In this document: positions 37,732 through 47,530 of the stretch, one piece after another
Position numbering within the stretch: position 1 is the stretch's first letter
How the letters are laid out: each line of letters starts with the position of its first letter
Assembly: GCA_965117025.1 (NCBI GenBank)
Contig: OZ220746.1
Span: 496,001-560,000, forward strand
Reading direction: 5' to 3'
Origin: VXPQ01 sp965117025
Lineage (GTDB): Bacteria > Bacteroidota > Rhodothermia > Rhodothermales > VXPQ01
Length of the DNA: 64,000 nucleotides
Made by a program: the position numbers and the translations under genes
The notes under the pieces: model-generated
What the model was told of the DNA's origin: nothing
Databases searched by the model: none
What the model saw: the letters and a program-made list of their open reading frames with translations, nothing else

Positions 37732-38895
37732 TCAGCGCAGGAAATTCAGGAGGAGAGAAAACCGCATCGTATTCGCCAAAGGGTGATTCTCCTCCAGGGC
37801 ATAGACGTACGAAAAATCGGCCCCGATAATGTTCCACCGGACGCCCGAACCGAACGTCAGGAACTTCCTGTTGCCAAAATTAGGGTTTTCATAAAAATAT
37901 CCGGCGCGAATAGCGAACAGCTCCCGGTACCAGTATTCGAACCCCGTGCCGATGGTCATCTGATCGAATGCATTGAGCGTCTCGTAGGTAGCATCTTCCT
38001 CACTATTTGCTGCACCGATTCGTACGTCAATGGGCTGCCAACCGGAAAAAATCGCCTTGTAGAACGGATCTGCTTCTCTGGTGGAAGAGCCCGGTGTTTC
38101 GTTCTCCGATATATTGACGCGAATCAGCATTTTGTTGAAATCCTGTGCAAGCGTCAGTTTGTTATACTCGTCGAAATTGAACGTAACGGCATACCCGAAT
38201 CTGAGATTCTGGGGTATGGGGTCGGCCTGTCCCTGATCCGAATACTGGATCTTGGGACCCATATTGGCGAGATTGAATCCAAGATCAACCCCCACCTCCG
38301 TATTACCGGCCTGGAAACGGGGCACGCTGTACAGGCCCGCAATATCGAAGCCGATCGTGACCCCGGCGCGCGTTTCCTGCGCCCCCACGGTCTGTCCCGG
38401 CGCAAGATTCGAATAGATCATGCGGATGCCCGTGCCCAGCGCCAGATTCTTCGACACATTCGTCCCGTAGGAAGCGCCCGCAGCCAGATCGTACGACTTG
38501 AACGTGCCTGTGGGGTTGTTCTGGGCGTCGCGGCCTTCGTGTTCGCCAAGAAACATGTAGGTCAGATGCCCCCCAAAGGTGCCAATGCCGTCCACCTGAT
38601 GCTTGCCTCCCAAATAACTGTAGCTAAGATCCGCATTGAACTCCGGTAGCCATTGGGAATAGGTTAGCGAAACCTCCGTACCATCCTGCCGGGCCAGACC
38701 TGCCGGGTTCCAGAAGATGGCGTAGGCATTGTTTGCAACGGCGACGCCTGTATTTCCCATGCCCGCCGAACGGCTATCCGGCTCGATCTGCAGAAAAACC
38801 ACGGCGGATGAGCCGACTTGCGCATGCGCCGCCTGCCCCGCGAAGGATGCGAAAAATACGGTGAGAATAGCCGCGGCAAGAAATTTTCGGCTCAT
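37732..38895 (-). CDS. porV: T9SS outer-membrane protein PorV (LptO)
   Basis: PorV is an outer-membrane barrel that shuttles T9SS cargo from the translocon to the sortase PorU. The protein has a signal peptide (M-S-R-K-F-L-A-A-A-I-L start at 38895), the family region R-S-A-G-M-G-N-T-G-V-A-V-A followed by F-W-N-P-A-G-L-A, and long amphipathic beta-strands to the end. Length near 390 is typical. It lies 85 bases downstream of porU, the order found in many Bacteroidota. Confidence 0.92.
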   Translation of the reverse strand: MSRKFLAAAILTVFFASFAGQAAHAQVGSSAVVFLQIEPDSRSAGMGNTGVAVANNAYAIFWNPAGLARQDGTEVSLTYSQWLPEFNADLSYSYLGGKHQVDGIGTFGGHLTYMFLGEHEGRDAQNNPTGTFKSYDLAAGASYGTNVSKNLALGTGIRMIYSNLAPGQTVGAQETRAGVTIGFDIAGLYSVPRFQAGNTEVGVDLGFNLANMGPKIQYSDQGQADPIPQNLRFGYAVTFNFDEYNKLTLAQDFNKMLIRVNISENETPGSSTREADPFYKAIFSGWQPIDVRIGAANSEEDATYETLNAFDQMTIGTGFEYWYRELFAIRAGYFYENPNFGNRKFLTFGSGVRWNIIGADFSYVYALEENHPLANTMRFSLLLNFLR

Positions 38896-38980
38896 GGCAA
38901 TGTACCTGCTGCGTTCGTTGAATGGCTGCATGATTCGTTCTCAAAGGGGCGAAAAAGGTTCCTGATTGCTATGTGCAGGG

Positions 38981-41900
38981 CTATCGGATGATAGCCAGCT
39001 TTTCTATGTGTTCGGATACGGAACGGCCGCCGTCCGGCTGGTCCACGCGCACGCGCACCTTGTACAGATAAATGCCGGATGCAAGAAGGTTCATATCCTC
39101 GTCTCGCCCATCCCACACTACCTGTACGGGACCGGCGGTCAAAACCCCGGAAGGCAGCGCTTCTTCCGTATCAAGGGTACGGACAGGGCGTCCGGACAGG
39201 GCGTAAATACGCACCTGCACGGAGGCGGCGCTACCTGCCGGCTGGTTATGCTCGAACACGAACCGTGTGTGGCCGCTCGTCGGGTTCGGGTAATTGTACA
39301 CATTTCTCAACACCACGTCCTGCGTGGAAGCCACCACAAAATCCAGCGATTGGACATTCGAGTTATTGAGCACATCCCAGGCGCGCACCGACAACGAGTG
39401 CGGACCGTCGGCCAATCCGTCCGCATAATCCCTGAACGAATATTCGACGCGGCCGCTTCGGAACGAACCGGGATCGCTTTCGAAGCGGCTGCCTATGTCT
39501 ACGGCGGAGCGCTCGTCTCCGTCAACCACCAGCAGCATCTCGTGCCCCACGCCTGTTCCTACCGTGTTGATGCCGCTGTCGTCGCGCAGTTTCACGATGA
39601 GACGGGGATTCGCCGGGGTCAGGCCGCCGGAAACAAACGTGGTGTCGTTCAAAAAGAGGGAGATATCCGGTCCGACATGATCGTCGGGCAAGGTGGCGGC
39701 CGTCCCGCCGACCACGACCTGCTCCGTATAACCGCCGGCATGTTCGGAGGCATTACGCACATAGACGCTCACGCGGCCCGGTTCGTTACTGTAAGAAATA
39801 TCTTTAGGCATCACGAATGTGGCGCTGAAATGGCCCGAAGTTACCGGTACAGCGCCCCGCCAAAGCAGATCCTCCCGAACCGTATAGTAGTCCCGAGGCA
39901 TAGCCCTGCGATCGGGCACGTTGACGCGGCGCGCTGCATCGAACACCACAAAGTGCGCCTGCCCTTCGAACCCTGAATCCACCGCTCCCGCCGTCGTGCG
40001 CACAGTCCCCTCGATGGTTACTTCGTCCAGCGCCCGGAGCGCGGGGGTGTCCTCAACGGGCGTTCCGTTCACCTGCTCGACCACCGCCTCGCGCGAAGGA
40101 TACCCGAGGCGCAGCGTCGGATCGCCGAGCAAACCGAACTTTCGATTGTTGGCCTGCAAGCCCGCCCGGGTATTCTTCGTGCTCACCAGAACATCGCCCA
40201 GCCGACGGGGCCTTCCGTCCTGCGCAGGTTTGAACAACTCCCTGTTCAGGGCCCGGTTCAAACCCACATTCAACTGTTCGAGTTGCGTACTCGTATAGAC
40301 CAGACGGACCGTCGTCATCAGCGCAATAGCGCCTCCGCGCTCGTTGAGCAGGAGCACTTCCGCTGCGCTTTGCTCCCCGGACAGATCCCACCACCCGTAC
40401 GAACAGGTTGCGGTAATAAACAGCGGCAGGCGGTCATAATTACGGAGTTCCTGTCCATCCTCGAGGGTGAAAATCCTTTCCTGGGCAAGGCCATATTCTC
40501 CCCCGTGCCCGCTGTAATTCATGACCAGTACGCCGTCGTCCAGAAAGGAGAGAATGTCCCGCTCGACCCCGGGCAGACGCCAGCCGTTGGCGAATTCCCG
40601 TTCGTAGGAAATACCGTACACCTTGCGCAGATCGATCTGCGGATACTCCTGCGCAAGCAACTCGGCCACCACATCCGTATTCTGCGTATGCAGATCCGGA
40701 GTCCCTTCTTTTACCGCCCGGAGTTCGTTGTACCCATCGTCGGCCACAAGCAAATACTGCTTGCGCCAGGAACCGTAGGTAGCAGGATTCTCGTAATGCT
40801 TGATTTTCGCCACCATGGCAGCGGCTTCCTCCGGAGTCTGCACAGGAAACCGCCCGATGCCTATATCAACCCGTTCCCGCCCCTCTGAACGCGAGTCGCC
40901 GGGCCAGGCCCATATTCCCTCGTCCGCGTCCAGCAAACCGAAGTAATCGTCGCTGGTATACGATTCGATCGGATCGAACGATTCCTCCGTTTCGTAGGGC
41001 GGGATCCAGTTTTCGAGGACGGCCTCGTTGCCCAGGCCCAGACCGCGATAATTAAAGTGTCCGTCTCCGAAGAGCAAGGCATACCGGAGCGGCTTGCCGG
41101 CTTCGTTGCCCCTGTCGTACAGAAAACGCAGGTAATCGCGTACCCCGCGCACATCCGCAAGCCCCCCGGAAAACTCATTGTATATCTCGCGAATATCCGT
41201 CACCAGCACATCCAGCCCGTCCCCGCGGCGATGTTCCGCCAACTCTTCCGCAGCGGAACGAAACGCATCGGGTACAACAATCACGAAATCCGGATACGCG
41301 GCGAGTCCGTGCAGATTCTGCGAAGCAACGCGTGCACCTTCTGCGCGAAGGGGCCGGACCGCCGACGGACGAAACGCCGCCAGTTCGCGCGGCGCGGATG
41401 CATCGGTCACTTGCGTCTGAATGCGCCAGGTGTTCCCGACCTGCCGCACGGCAAGACTTCGAACACGGCCGGGTTCTGTCACATCCCACACCAGCGGCTC
41501 CGCAGTAAACCCTTCCAGGGAAAATTCGAACGTTCCCGCTTGTCCCCCGGGCGTGCTGAAATGGAGCGAGTCGCCGGCTGCCCGCAGCCGCTGTGGATAA
41601 AATATCCGCACCCAGTCCACGGCAGCCTGTGCATCGTTTTCGGCGTTCCCATCCAGGGCTATCGAAAGATGCAGGGGTTCATTGGCGCCTGCGTCGCGCA
41701 TGAACGCGGCGATGCCGGGAGCTGCAATGGGATGAACCTCATGATCAAAAAGAACACTCCTCGCAGCTCGAAGAGAACCCGCCAACGCCCCGTTCGATTC
41801 GAAGCGCACCGTGGCGGCAGGATTGGAGCGGATAGCCACCCGTGCCCGGTAGCGAACAGCCCCCTGCACCAGTCCCGGCGGCATCAGGTTTTCTGCGAGG

Positions 41901-42997
41901 AGCCGCGAATCCCCGGCCCGGATCGGCGTCATGACCCACGTGTGTCCGCTTCCGTTCTCCTTGCTCCACATGAATTCGTCGAAATCCATCATATACCGCC
42001 CTTCCGTCTCGTAGCGCGTTTCGAGGCCCGTATATGCAGGGAAAGGTTCGGATACGGGCGCCGCAGCATCTTCGTCCAGTATCTTCACGAAGTAATAATT
42101 CTCATTGGAAAAGGGATGCACATAATGCTCCCATCCCTCTGACCCGTATCTCCAGCCGTAAGGGCCTTTCCCGTAGAAAACCACTGCGTCCCCCGCATCG
42201 AAACTGCCGTCGCCGCCACCCGAGCGATATGCGGGCTGTTCGACGAGATCCGCGATCCGGGGCGCCGAATTGAGCGCCGGTACGGGTGCGCCCCCGTTTC
42301 CGTAAATAGCGACGCGGTCCGGATCGATGGCGTCCGGAGAGGGAAAATCGGGCAGAGTGGCCAGAAAATCCCTGTCGATGCGGTACAACCCTGTCTTGCG
42401 AACGGGAATCTTGTAGACAACGCCGTTGGCCAGTACGCTTTCCGTAACGGCAAGATGCGGATTGTCGTTGCGGCGGGATACGACAAGGCGGGAAGCCACG
42501 TCCTGCTTGCCGGCCCCGCTTGCATAGCGTACGGAAGCGCGCACCTGTCGATAGCGGCGAACAACTCCATCCTCGTAAACGAGCAAGCGTACGCCCAGAT
42601 TGATAAGATGCCGCCCGCCGCTCGTACCTAATCCTTCGAGCCATACTACGGGGCCGCTCGTTTCCTGCACGACCAGCGTATCCCCAACGGGAAGATCCAG
42701 TTCGTCGTATGCAGACGCAAGCAATGAAACACCGGGGGTATCCTTCGACGGCAATTCGATCGTTTCCGAAACGGCCGGCAACCCGAAAGACAACGTGCGG
42801 GCGGCGGAAACCGTAAAGGCTTCGATCGCCGCCGAATCGGCCACGGCCTGCATGGAAGCCGGCCAATCCACCGTAATCTCCACCACCACGCCCTCCGAAG
42901 AAGATTCTACCGTATGGATATCCACATCCTGCGCCACGGACACATCCGCCCGAACGATGCACAGGAAAACCGCAAGAAACGCGAACCGAACACGCAT
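38981..42997 (-). CDS. porU: T9SS sortase PorU (gingipain-like C25)
   Basis: PorU cleaves the C-terminal sorting domain of T9SS cargo and attaches it to anionic LPS at the cell surface. The 1338-residue protein has a signal peptide (about 1-22), a long N-terminal region, a caspase-like C25 domain with the catalytic His in N-Y-S-G-H-G-G (about residue 831) and Cys in T-A-T-C-S-Y-G (about 864), and a C-terminal sorting-like domain (N-Y-P-N-P-T). Length is within the normal range. porV follows directly. It would process the other T9SS cargo in this window. Confidence 0.94.
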   Translation of the reverse strand: MRVRFAFLAVFLCIVRADVSVAQDVDIHTVESSSEGVVVEITVDWPASMQAVADSAAIEAFTVSAARTLSFGLPAVSETIELPSKDTPGVSLLASAYDELDLPVGDTLVVQETSGPVVWLEGLGTSGGRHLINLGVRLLVYEDGVVRRYRQVRASVRYASGAGKQDVASRLVVSRRNDNPHLAVTESVLANGVVYKIPVRKTGLYRIDRDFLATLPDFPSPDAIDPDRVAIYGNGGAPVPALNSAPRIADLVEQPAYRSGGGDGSFDAGDAVVFYGKGPYGWRYGSEGWEHYVHPFSNENYYFVKILDEDAAAPVSEPFPAYTGLETRYETEGRYMMDFDEFMWSKENGSGHTWVMTPIRAGDSRLLAENLMPPGLVQGAVRYRARVAIRSNPAATVRFESNGALAGSLRAARSVLFDHEVHPIAAPGIAAFMRDAGANEPLHLSIALDGNAENDAQAAVDWVRIFYPQRLRAAGDSLHFSTPGGQAGTFEFSLEGFTAEPLVWDVTEPGRVRSLAVRQVGNTWRIQTQVTDASAPRELAAFRPSAVRPLRAEGARVASQNLHGLAAYPDFVIVVPDAFRSAAEELAEHRRGDGLDVLVTDIREIYNEFSGGLADVRGVRDYLRFLYDRGNEAGKPLRYALLFGDGHFNYRGLGLGNEAVLENWIPPYETEESFDPIESYTSDDYFGLLDADEGIWAWPGDSRSEGRERVDIGIGRFPVQTPEEAAAMVAKIKHYENPATYGSWRKQYLLVADDGYNELRAVKEGTPDLHTQNTDVVAELLAQEYPQIDLRKVYGISYEREFANGWRLPGVERDILSFLDDGVLVMNYSGHGGEYGLAQERIFTLEDGQELRNYDRLPLFITATCSYGWWDLSGEQSAAEVLLLNERGGAIALMTTVRLVYTSTQLEQLNVGLNRALNRELFKPAQDGRPRRLGDVLVSTKNTRAGLQANNRKFGLLGDPTLRLGYPSREAVVEQVNGTPVEDTPALRALDEVTIEGTVRTTAGAVDSGFEGQAHFVVFDAARRVNVPDRRAMPRDYYTVREDLLWRGAVPVTSGHFSATFVMPKDISYSNEPGRVSVYVRNASEHAGGYTEQVVVGGTAATLPDDHVGPDISLFLNDTTFVSGGLTPANPRLIVKLRDDSGINTVGTGVGHEMLLVVDGDERSAVDIGSRFESDPGSFRSGRVEYSFRDYADGLADGPHSLSVRAWDVLNNSNVQSLDFVVASTQDVVLRNVYNYPNPTSGHTRFVFEHNQPAGSAASVQVRIYALSGRPVRTLDTEEALPSGVLTAGPVQVVWDGRDEDMNLLASGIYLYKVRVRVDQPDGGRSVSEHIEKLAIIR

Positions 42998-43319
42998 GGT
43001 ACCGTGCTTCCCTCGCCGGATCGCTTACGCGGCAGAGAAAAGCATGCTGTTACGAAATAGGAAAACGAGTAAGGGAACGAGGACGAAGTGGGCCGTCCGG
43101 TTTCGTAACAGTCTCAGGTCGATAGGCGAAAAGAAATAAGAAAGCGATACGGGGGCTATTATTGTATCGAAATATCGAACCGCGCCGGATGTATCCGATG
43201 ACACAAATCAATACATCCTTGTTCGACGGGCAAAACAGCCCCTTTATCCGCACAAAACGAAACCTGCCCGGCAAGGTTCCACCTGCAGCGCGCCAGCCGG
43301 TGAAGTTTCGACGAAACAG
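42998..43319. other. Leader region of porU with inverted repeats
   Basis: No gene is seen. CTGTTACGAAA (43047-43057) has its exact complement at 43101-43111, with a nested 5-bp stem (43081-43085 with 43094-43098) between them. Closer to the MBL gene is a 13-base palindrome GTTTCGACGAAAC (43305-43317). The first would be transcribed in the porU leader, about 50 bases before its ATG. Whether these are operators, a terminator or an RNA switch cannot be said. Confidence 0.5.
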
Positions 43320-44174
43320 TTACAATTCCTCGAGAGAGCGCTCCTCTGCAACAGCAATTCCCCTGGACATACGCACAGGTGTACCCACAATCGTCACCGG
43401 GTCATGCTCGAAAAAGAAGTGCCATCCTCCCTCGACGGCATCTTCAAGAAAACGCGCCTTTTCTTTCAGGGTCACAAGCGGACGCACATCGTACGACGCA
43501 GTCCAGGCTCCCCTCAAATGGGCCGTTGTAGGCAAGAGATCCGACACGAAAACGAGCGTACGTTCTTCGTCGGATATTTTCACCAGTTGCTGCGCCTCCG
43601 TATGACCATGCACAATGATCGCCTCGACACCGGGAAAAAGCGTACCCGGCCCGTCTACCAGATGCAATTGCCCGGCACGCTCGAGCGGTTCCATATTTTC
43701 TCTCATAAATGACGCAGCCTCGCGCGCGTTCGGGCGGCGCGCCCATTCCCAGTGTGCGCGCTGCACATGATACAACGCATTTTCGAAAACCGGGACCGGC
43801 CCGTTTCGGCCTGTTGCAGTGCCGCCGCCGCAATGATCGAAATGCAGGTGGGTATACACGACATCCGTCACGTCCGCCGCACAGAAACCCGCCTGATCAA
43901 GCGACCTGTGCAATTCGGTATGCGCATAATCAATGGAATAGATGCTGGCGAACTTCTCATCGACCTTGGCGCCGATGCCGTTGTCGATGAGAATAACACG
44001 CCCGTCCCCCTCCAGGAGCAGGCAACGCAGGGCAAGAGTAATTCGATTCCTGTCGTCCGGCCGGATATGGCGCTCCCATAACGCGCGCGGCACCACGCCG
44101 AACATGGCACCGCCGTCCAGGCCGAATCGACCTGTCTCGATCGTATGCAATTCGTAGGAACCGATGCGCGCCAT
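43320..44174 (-). CDS. MBL-fold metallo-hydrolase
   Basis: The 284-residue protein has the metallo-beta-lactamase metal motif H109-L-H-F-D-H114, a preceding I-D-N-G-I-G, and V-H-G-H-T-E-A downstream. This set is typical of lactonase-like or general hydrolases of the fold. No signal peptide, so cytoplasmic. Substrate unknown. It lies 79 bases after nadA in the same direction. Confidence 0.87.
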   Translation of the reverse strand: MARIGSYELHTIETGRFGLDGGAMFGVVPRALWERHIRPDDRNRITLALRCLLLEGDGRVILIDNGIGAKVDEKFASIYSIDYAHTELHRSLDQAGFCAADVTDVVYTHLHFDHCGGGTATGRNGPVPVFENALYHVQRAHWEWARRPNAREAASFMRENMEPLERAGQLHLVDGPGTLFPGVEAIIVHGHTEAQQLVKISDEERTLVFVSDLLPTTAHLRGAWTASYDVRPLVTLKEKARFLEDAVEGGWHFFFEHDPVTIVGTPVRMSRGIAVAEERSLEEL

Positions 44175-44253
44175 CCGCCCTACCGACCGTATGCGTTCGA
44201 CCTGCCGGAGGCGGAATACCCGGGGATACTCAGATTAAGGCTTTGCCCAACCA

Positions 44254-45249
44254 TCATGTGCCCACTCCCTCGCTCATTTCCAGCATGCGCTCGATGGGAC
44301 GAAGCGCCGCCCGCCGCACCGTCTCCTCCATATGCATCTCGGGCTCCTCGAATCGCAGGCAGAGATACACTTTCTCGATGGTATTGAGGCGCATATGAGG
44401 ACACCGGCTGCATTCGCATCCGCTTTCCGGCGGCGCCGGAATGAATGTCTTTTCGGGGCTGTCCTTGCGCATCTGGTGCAGAATGCCTTCCTCCGTCGCC
44501 ACGATAAAGGCGTCATGCGCGCTTTCCCGAGCAAAACGGCGAATGGATGTCGTAGAGCCGATATGATCGGCATGCCGCAACACCGGCTCCTCGCACTCGG
44601 GATGCGCCAGAACCAGCGCCTCCGGATAACGCACTTTCAGACGCAGCAGTTTGCGCTCGCTGAACGTTTCGTGTACGATACATGCCCCTTCCCAAAGCAG
44701 CATGTCGCGCCCCGTTTCGCGCACAAGATGCCGCCCAAGGTTACGATCCGGCGCAAAAATAATCGGTTGGTCCTCCGGAATGGAGGACACGATATGTGCG
44801 GCGTTCGACGAGGTGCAAATAATGTCGCTGAGCGCTTTCACGCCCGCCGTACAGTTAATGTAGGAGACCACAAGGTGGCCGGGGTGGCGCTTTTTGAACG
44901 CAGCCAGTTCGGGCGCCGGGCACGAGTCCGCAAGAGAGCACCCGGCATTCAGATCCGGCAACAACACTTTTCGTCCGGGATTCAGGATTTTTGCCGTTTC
45001 CGCCATGAAATGCACTCCGGCGAATACGATGATGTCCGCGTCCGTTTCGGCGGCTTTCCGGGAAAGCCCGAGCGAGTCGCCTATATAATCGGCGATGTCC
45101 TGAATGTCCGGCTCCTGATAATAATGCGCCAGGAGCACCGCATTCTTTTCCTGCTTCATCCGTTCGATTTCTTCAAACAGATTCAGCATGGGATCGACGG
45201 GCGCGTCGATAAAACCGGCCTCCCTGTCCAATACCGGAATGTCCACCAT
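44254..45249 (-). CDS. nadA: Quinolinate synthase
   Basis: NadA condenses iminoaspartate with dihydroxyacetone phosphate to quinolinate in NAD synthesis, using a 4Fe-4S cluster. The 331-residue sequence shows L-A-H-Y-Y-Q-E-P near residue 40, P-D-L-N-A-G-C-S-L-A-D-S-C with the first cluster Cys, I-N-C-T, and C-E-C-S-R-C-P-H-M near the end with the last. nadB and nadC are not in the window. Confidence 0.96.
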   Translation of the reverse strand: MVDIPVLDREAGFIDAPVDPMLNLFEEIERMKQEKNAVLLAHYYQEPDIQDIADYIGDSLGLSRKAAETDADIIVFAGVHFMAETAKILNPGRKVLLPDLNAGCSLADSCPAPELAAFKKRHPGHLVVSYINCTAGVKALSDIICTSSNAAHIVSSIPEDQPIIFAPDRNLGRHLVRETGRDMLLWEGACIVHETFSERKLLRLKVRYPEALVLAHPECEEPVLRHADHIGSTTSIRRFARESAHDAFIVATEEGILHQMRKDSPEKTFIPAPPESGCECSRCPHMRLNTIEKVYLCLRFEEPEMHMEETVRRAALRPIERMLEMSEGVGT

Positions 45250-45391
45250 AATGCACAGAAGAAATAGTGACCGTACGGTAGCCTATATCCGCTCGTAATT
45301 CCCTAAAAGAAATATAACGCCGTAATATTCCGTGCGTTCTCCAAAACGGAAACGACGCACACCGCCGCTGCATAGTGTCGACAGGCCCTGA

Positions 45392-46135
45392 TCAGACGCT
45401 ATCCGGAGCTTCCTGGCAAAGCACGCCCTCCTCCAGCCGCAGTACCCGATCGGCGCTCGCCGCCAATGCAAGATTGTGCGTGGCGAGCACGAACGTACAA
45501 CCCAAATCGCGGCTGAGCCGGATTATTTCCTCATGCAGATGCGCAGCGTTTTTCGTATCGAGGTTACCCGACGGTTCATCGGCCAGCACCAGGCCCGGCT
45601 GGTTCATAAGCGCCCGGGCCACGGCAACGCGCTGTTGTTCCCCCCCGGACAACTCACCGGGTCGGTGTTCTGCCCGATCATCCAGATGCAGCATCCGGAG
45701 AAGCATGATGGCGCGTTCACGGACCTCCGAAAGCCGCTGGTGGCGAATGAGTGCCGGCATGGCCACATTTTCAAGGGCCGTAAACTCCGGCAACAGGTGG
45801 TGAAATTGAAAAACGAACCCGATCTCCCGGTTGCGGAATGCGGCCAATTCCTCATCTGACGCGCTGAATACCTCCTTGCCCCGGCAATACACCGAACCGC
45901 TGTCGGGGCGGTCAAGTGCCCCGAGGAGATGCAGCAGGGTGCTTTTTCCGGTTCCGCTTTCCCCTACGATGGCTACCACTTCACCGGAACGGGCTTCGAA
46001 ATCCACGCCACGAAGCACCTGCAAGGACCGACCGCCTCCCGAAGGATAACTCTTTCTAAGCGCACGTACGCTGAGAAGCGGCGTATCCCGGGGAGCAGCG
46101 CCCGGGGATTCCAGGGTATGTTCCGCCACGCTCAA
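45392..46135 (-). CDS. lolD: Lipoprotein-release-type ABC transporter ATPase
   Basis: A 247-residue ABC ATPase with Walker A G-E-S-G-T-G-K-S-T, signature L-S-G-G-E-Q-Q-R and Walker B V-L-A-D-E-P-S-G-N-L-D. The D-E-P-S-G-N-L-D form and the Q-loop region F-V-F-Q-F-H-H-L-L-P-E-F-T match the LolD/MacB group, which powers release of lipoproteins from the inner membrane or related exports. No LolC/E permease is seen beside it. The start lies one base after the stop of the response regulator, so the two are surely co-transcribed. Confidence 0.87.
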   Translation of the reverse strand: MSVAEHTLESPGAAPRDTPLLSVRALRKSYPSGGGRSLQVLRGVDFEARSGEVVAIVGESGTGKSTLLHLLGALDRPDSGSVYCRGKEVFSASDEELAAFRNREIGFVFQFHHLLPEFTALENVAMPALIRHQRLSEVRERAIMLLRMLHLDDRAEHRPGELSGGEQQRVAVARALMNQPGLVLADEPSGNLDTKNAAHLHEEIIRLSRDLGCTFVLATHNLALAASADRVLRLEEGVLCQEAPDSV

Positions 46136-46136
46136 A

Positions 46137-47522
46137 CTATGCTCCCTCTTCGCGCTCGATCCCGTACTTATTCATCTTGTTGTACAAATGAGACCTTTGC
46201 ATCCCAATGGCCTCTGCAGTTCGGCTAATGTTCCAATCGAAATCGTTCAGTTTCCGCTCGAGAAACATTTTTTCCGCCATGTCGCGAAAATCGCTCCAGT
46301 CTTCCGTCCTGGCGAGCAGATCCATCAGGGGATCCCAGGACGTTTCCCGCGGAAACGCATAGCGCTCGATATCCTCTACCTGAATCTCGTCATCGGCTGT
46401 AAGCACGATGAGACGCTCTACTACGTTTTGCAATTCGCGCACATTCCCCCTCCATTCCTGTTCCATGAGGCGCTTCAGGGCCGACGCGGTAATATGTTTT
46501 CCGGGCCGGCCATTGCGCCGCGCCAGATCCTCGCAAAAACGGGCAGCGATGACAGGGATATCCTCGACACGTTCCCGCAGGGTGGGGAGACGTATGGGGA
46601 TCACGCTGAGCCGGTAGTACAGGTCCTCCCGAAAGCTTTCCTCCCGGATGCACGAAGCAAGATCCTTGTTTGTGGCGCAGACGATGCGCACATCCACCGG
46701 AATGACTCGATCCCCGCCTACGCGCTGGATATTGTTTTCCTGAAGCACGCGCAGCACCTTGGCCTGGGCAGACAAACTCATATCCCCGATCTCATCGAGA
46801 AACAACGTACCCCCGTCCGCCTGCTCGAATTTACCGATACGCTGCTTCACCGCGCCGGTAAAAGCCCCTTTTTCATGGCCGAAGAGTTCGCTTTCGATCA
46901 ATTCGTCGGGAATCGCGGCGCAGTTCACATCTACCATCGGCCCATCCTTTCTGGGCGACAGGTGGCGAATCCACTTTGCAACGAGTTCTTTTCCCGTACC
47001 GGGTTCGCCGGTAATGAGCACACGCGCTTCCGAAGGCGCAACGCGTTCGATCGTATCGCGTACGGCGCGAATGGCAGAACTATCGCCAAGAATAGGGGTG
47101 AGCTCGCCCTCGTAGGCATCTATCGCTTCCTTCATCCGGCGATTCGCTGTGGCCAGAACCCCGCGGTCCATGGCGTTGCGTACGGAAACGAGCAAGCGAT
47201 TCAGGTCGGGCGGCTTTTCGATAAAATCGTACGCCCCCAGCTTGGTTGCCTTCACTGCCGTCTCAATGGCGCCGTGCCCGGAGAGCATAACGATGGGCGT
47301 CTCGGGCATTTCTTCGCGCGCCACAGCGAGTACCTCCATGCCATCCCGTTTCGGCATGTTGACATCGAGCATGACGACATCGTATCGCCCGCCACGCAGC
47401 CGGGCAAGGGCCTCTTCCCCGTCGACGGCTTCTTCTACGCCGAACCCTTCATACTCGAATATTTCGCGCAGCGTACGTCGAATACTCGGTTCATCGTCGA
47501 CAACAAGAATAGCAGGAGGCAT
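46137..47522 (-). CDS. Sigma-54-dependent response regulator (NtrC/AtoC family)
   Basis: Receiver domain with phosphoacceptor D53 (M-L-D-V-N-M-P), AAA+ domain with Walker A G-E-P-G-T-G-K-E and the sigma-54 contact loop G-A-F-T-G-A, and a Fis-type HTH at the C-terminus (about 425-455; W-N-I-S-R-T-A-E-A-I-G). All key residues are present, so it should activate transcription with sigma-54 upon phosphorylation. No histidine kinase lies in the window. It is followed by lolD with a one-base gap and preceded by the TPR gene. Confidence 0.94.
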   Translation of the reverse strand: MPPAILVVDDEPSIRRTLREIFEYEGFGVEEAVDGEEALARLRGGRYDVVMLDVNMPKRDGMEVLAVAREEMPETPIVMLSGHGAIETAVKATKLGAYDFIEKPPDLNRLLVSVRNAMDRGVLATANRRMKEAIDAYEGELTPILGDSSAIRAVRDTIERVAPSEARVLITGEPGTGKELVAKWIRHLSPRKDGPMVDVNCAAIPDELIESELFGHEKGAFTGAVKQRIGKFEQADGGTLFLDEIGDMSLSAQAKVLRVLQENNIQRVGGDRVIPVDVRIVCATNKDLASCIREESFREDLYYRLSVIPIRLPTLRERVEDIPVIAARFCEDLARRNGRPGKHITASALKRLMEQEWRGNVRELQNVVERLIVLTADDEIQVEDIERYAFPRETSWDPLMDLLARTEDWSDFRDMAEKMFLERKLNDFDWNISRTAEAIGMQRSHLYNKMNKYGIEREEGA

Positions 47523-47530
47523 GCGATCGG

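Noticed and set aside
36384..37829. 481-codon plus-strand frame opposite the M6-like gene
   Set aside because: No domain and basic composition; the minus strand carries signal peptide and M6 motifs.
43050..43274. 74-codon minus-strand frame in the porU leader
   Set aside because: It spans the inverted repeats, is basic and lacks any family feature.
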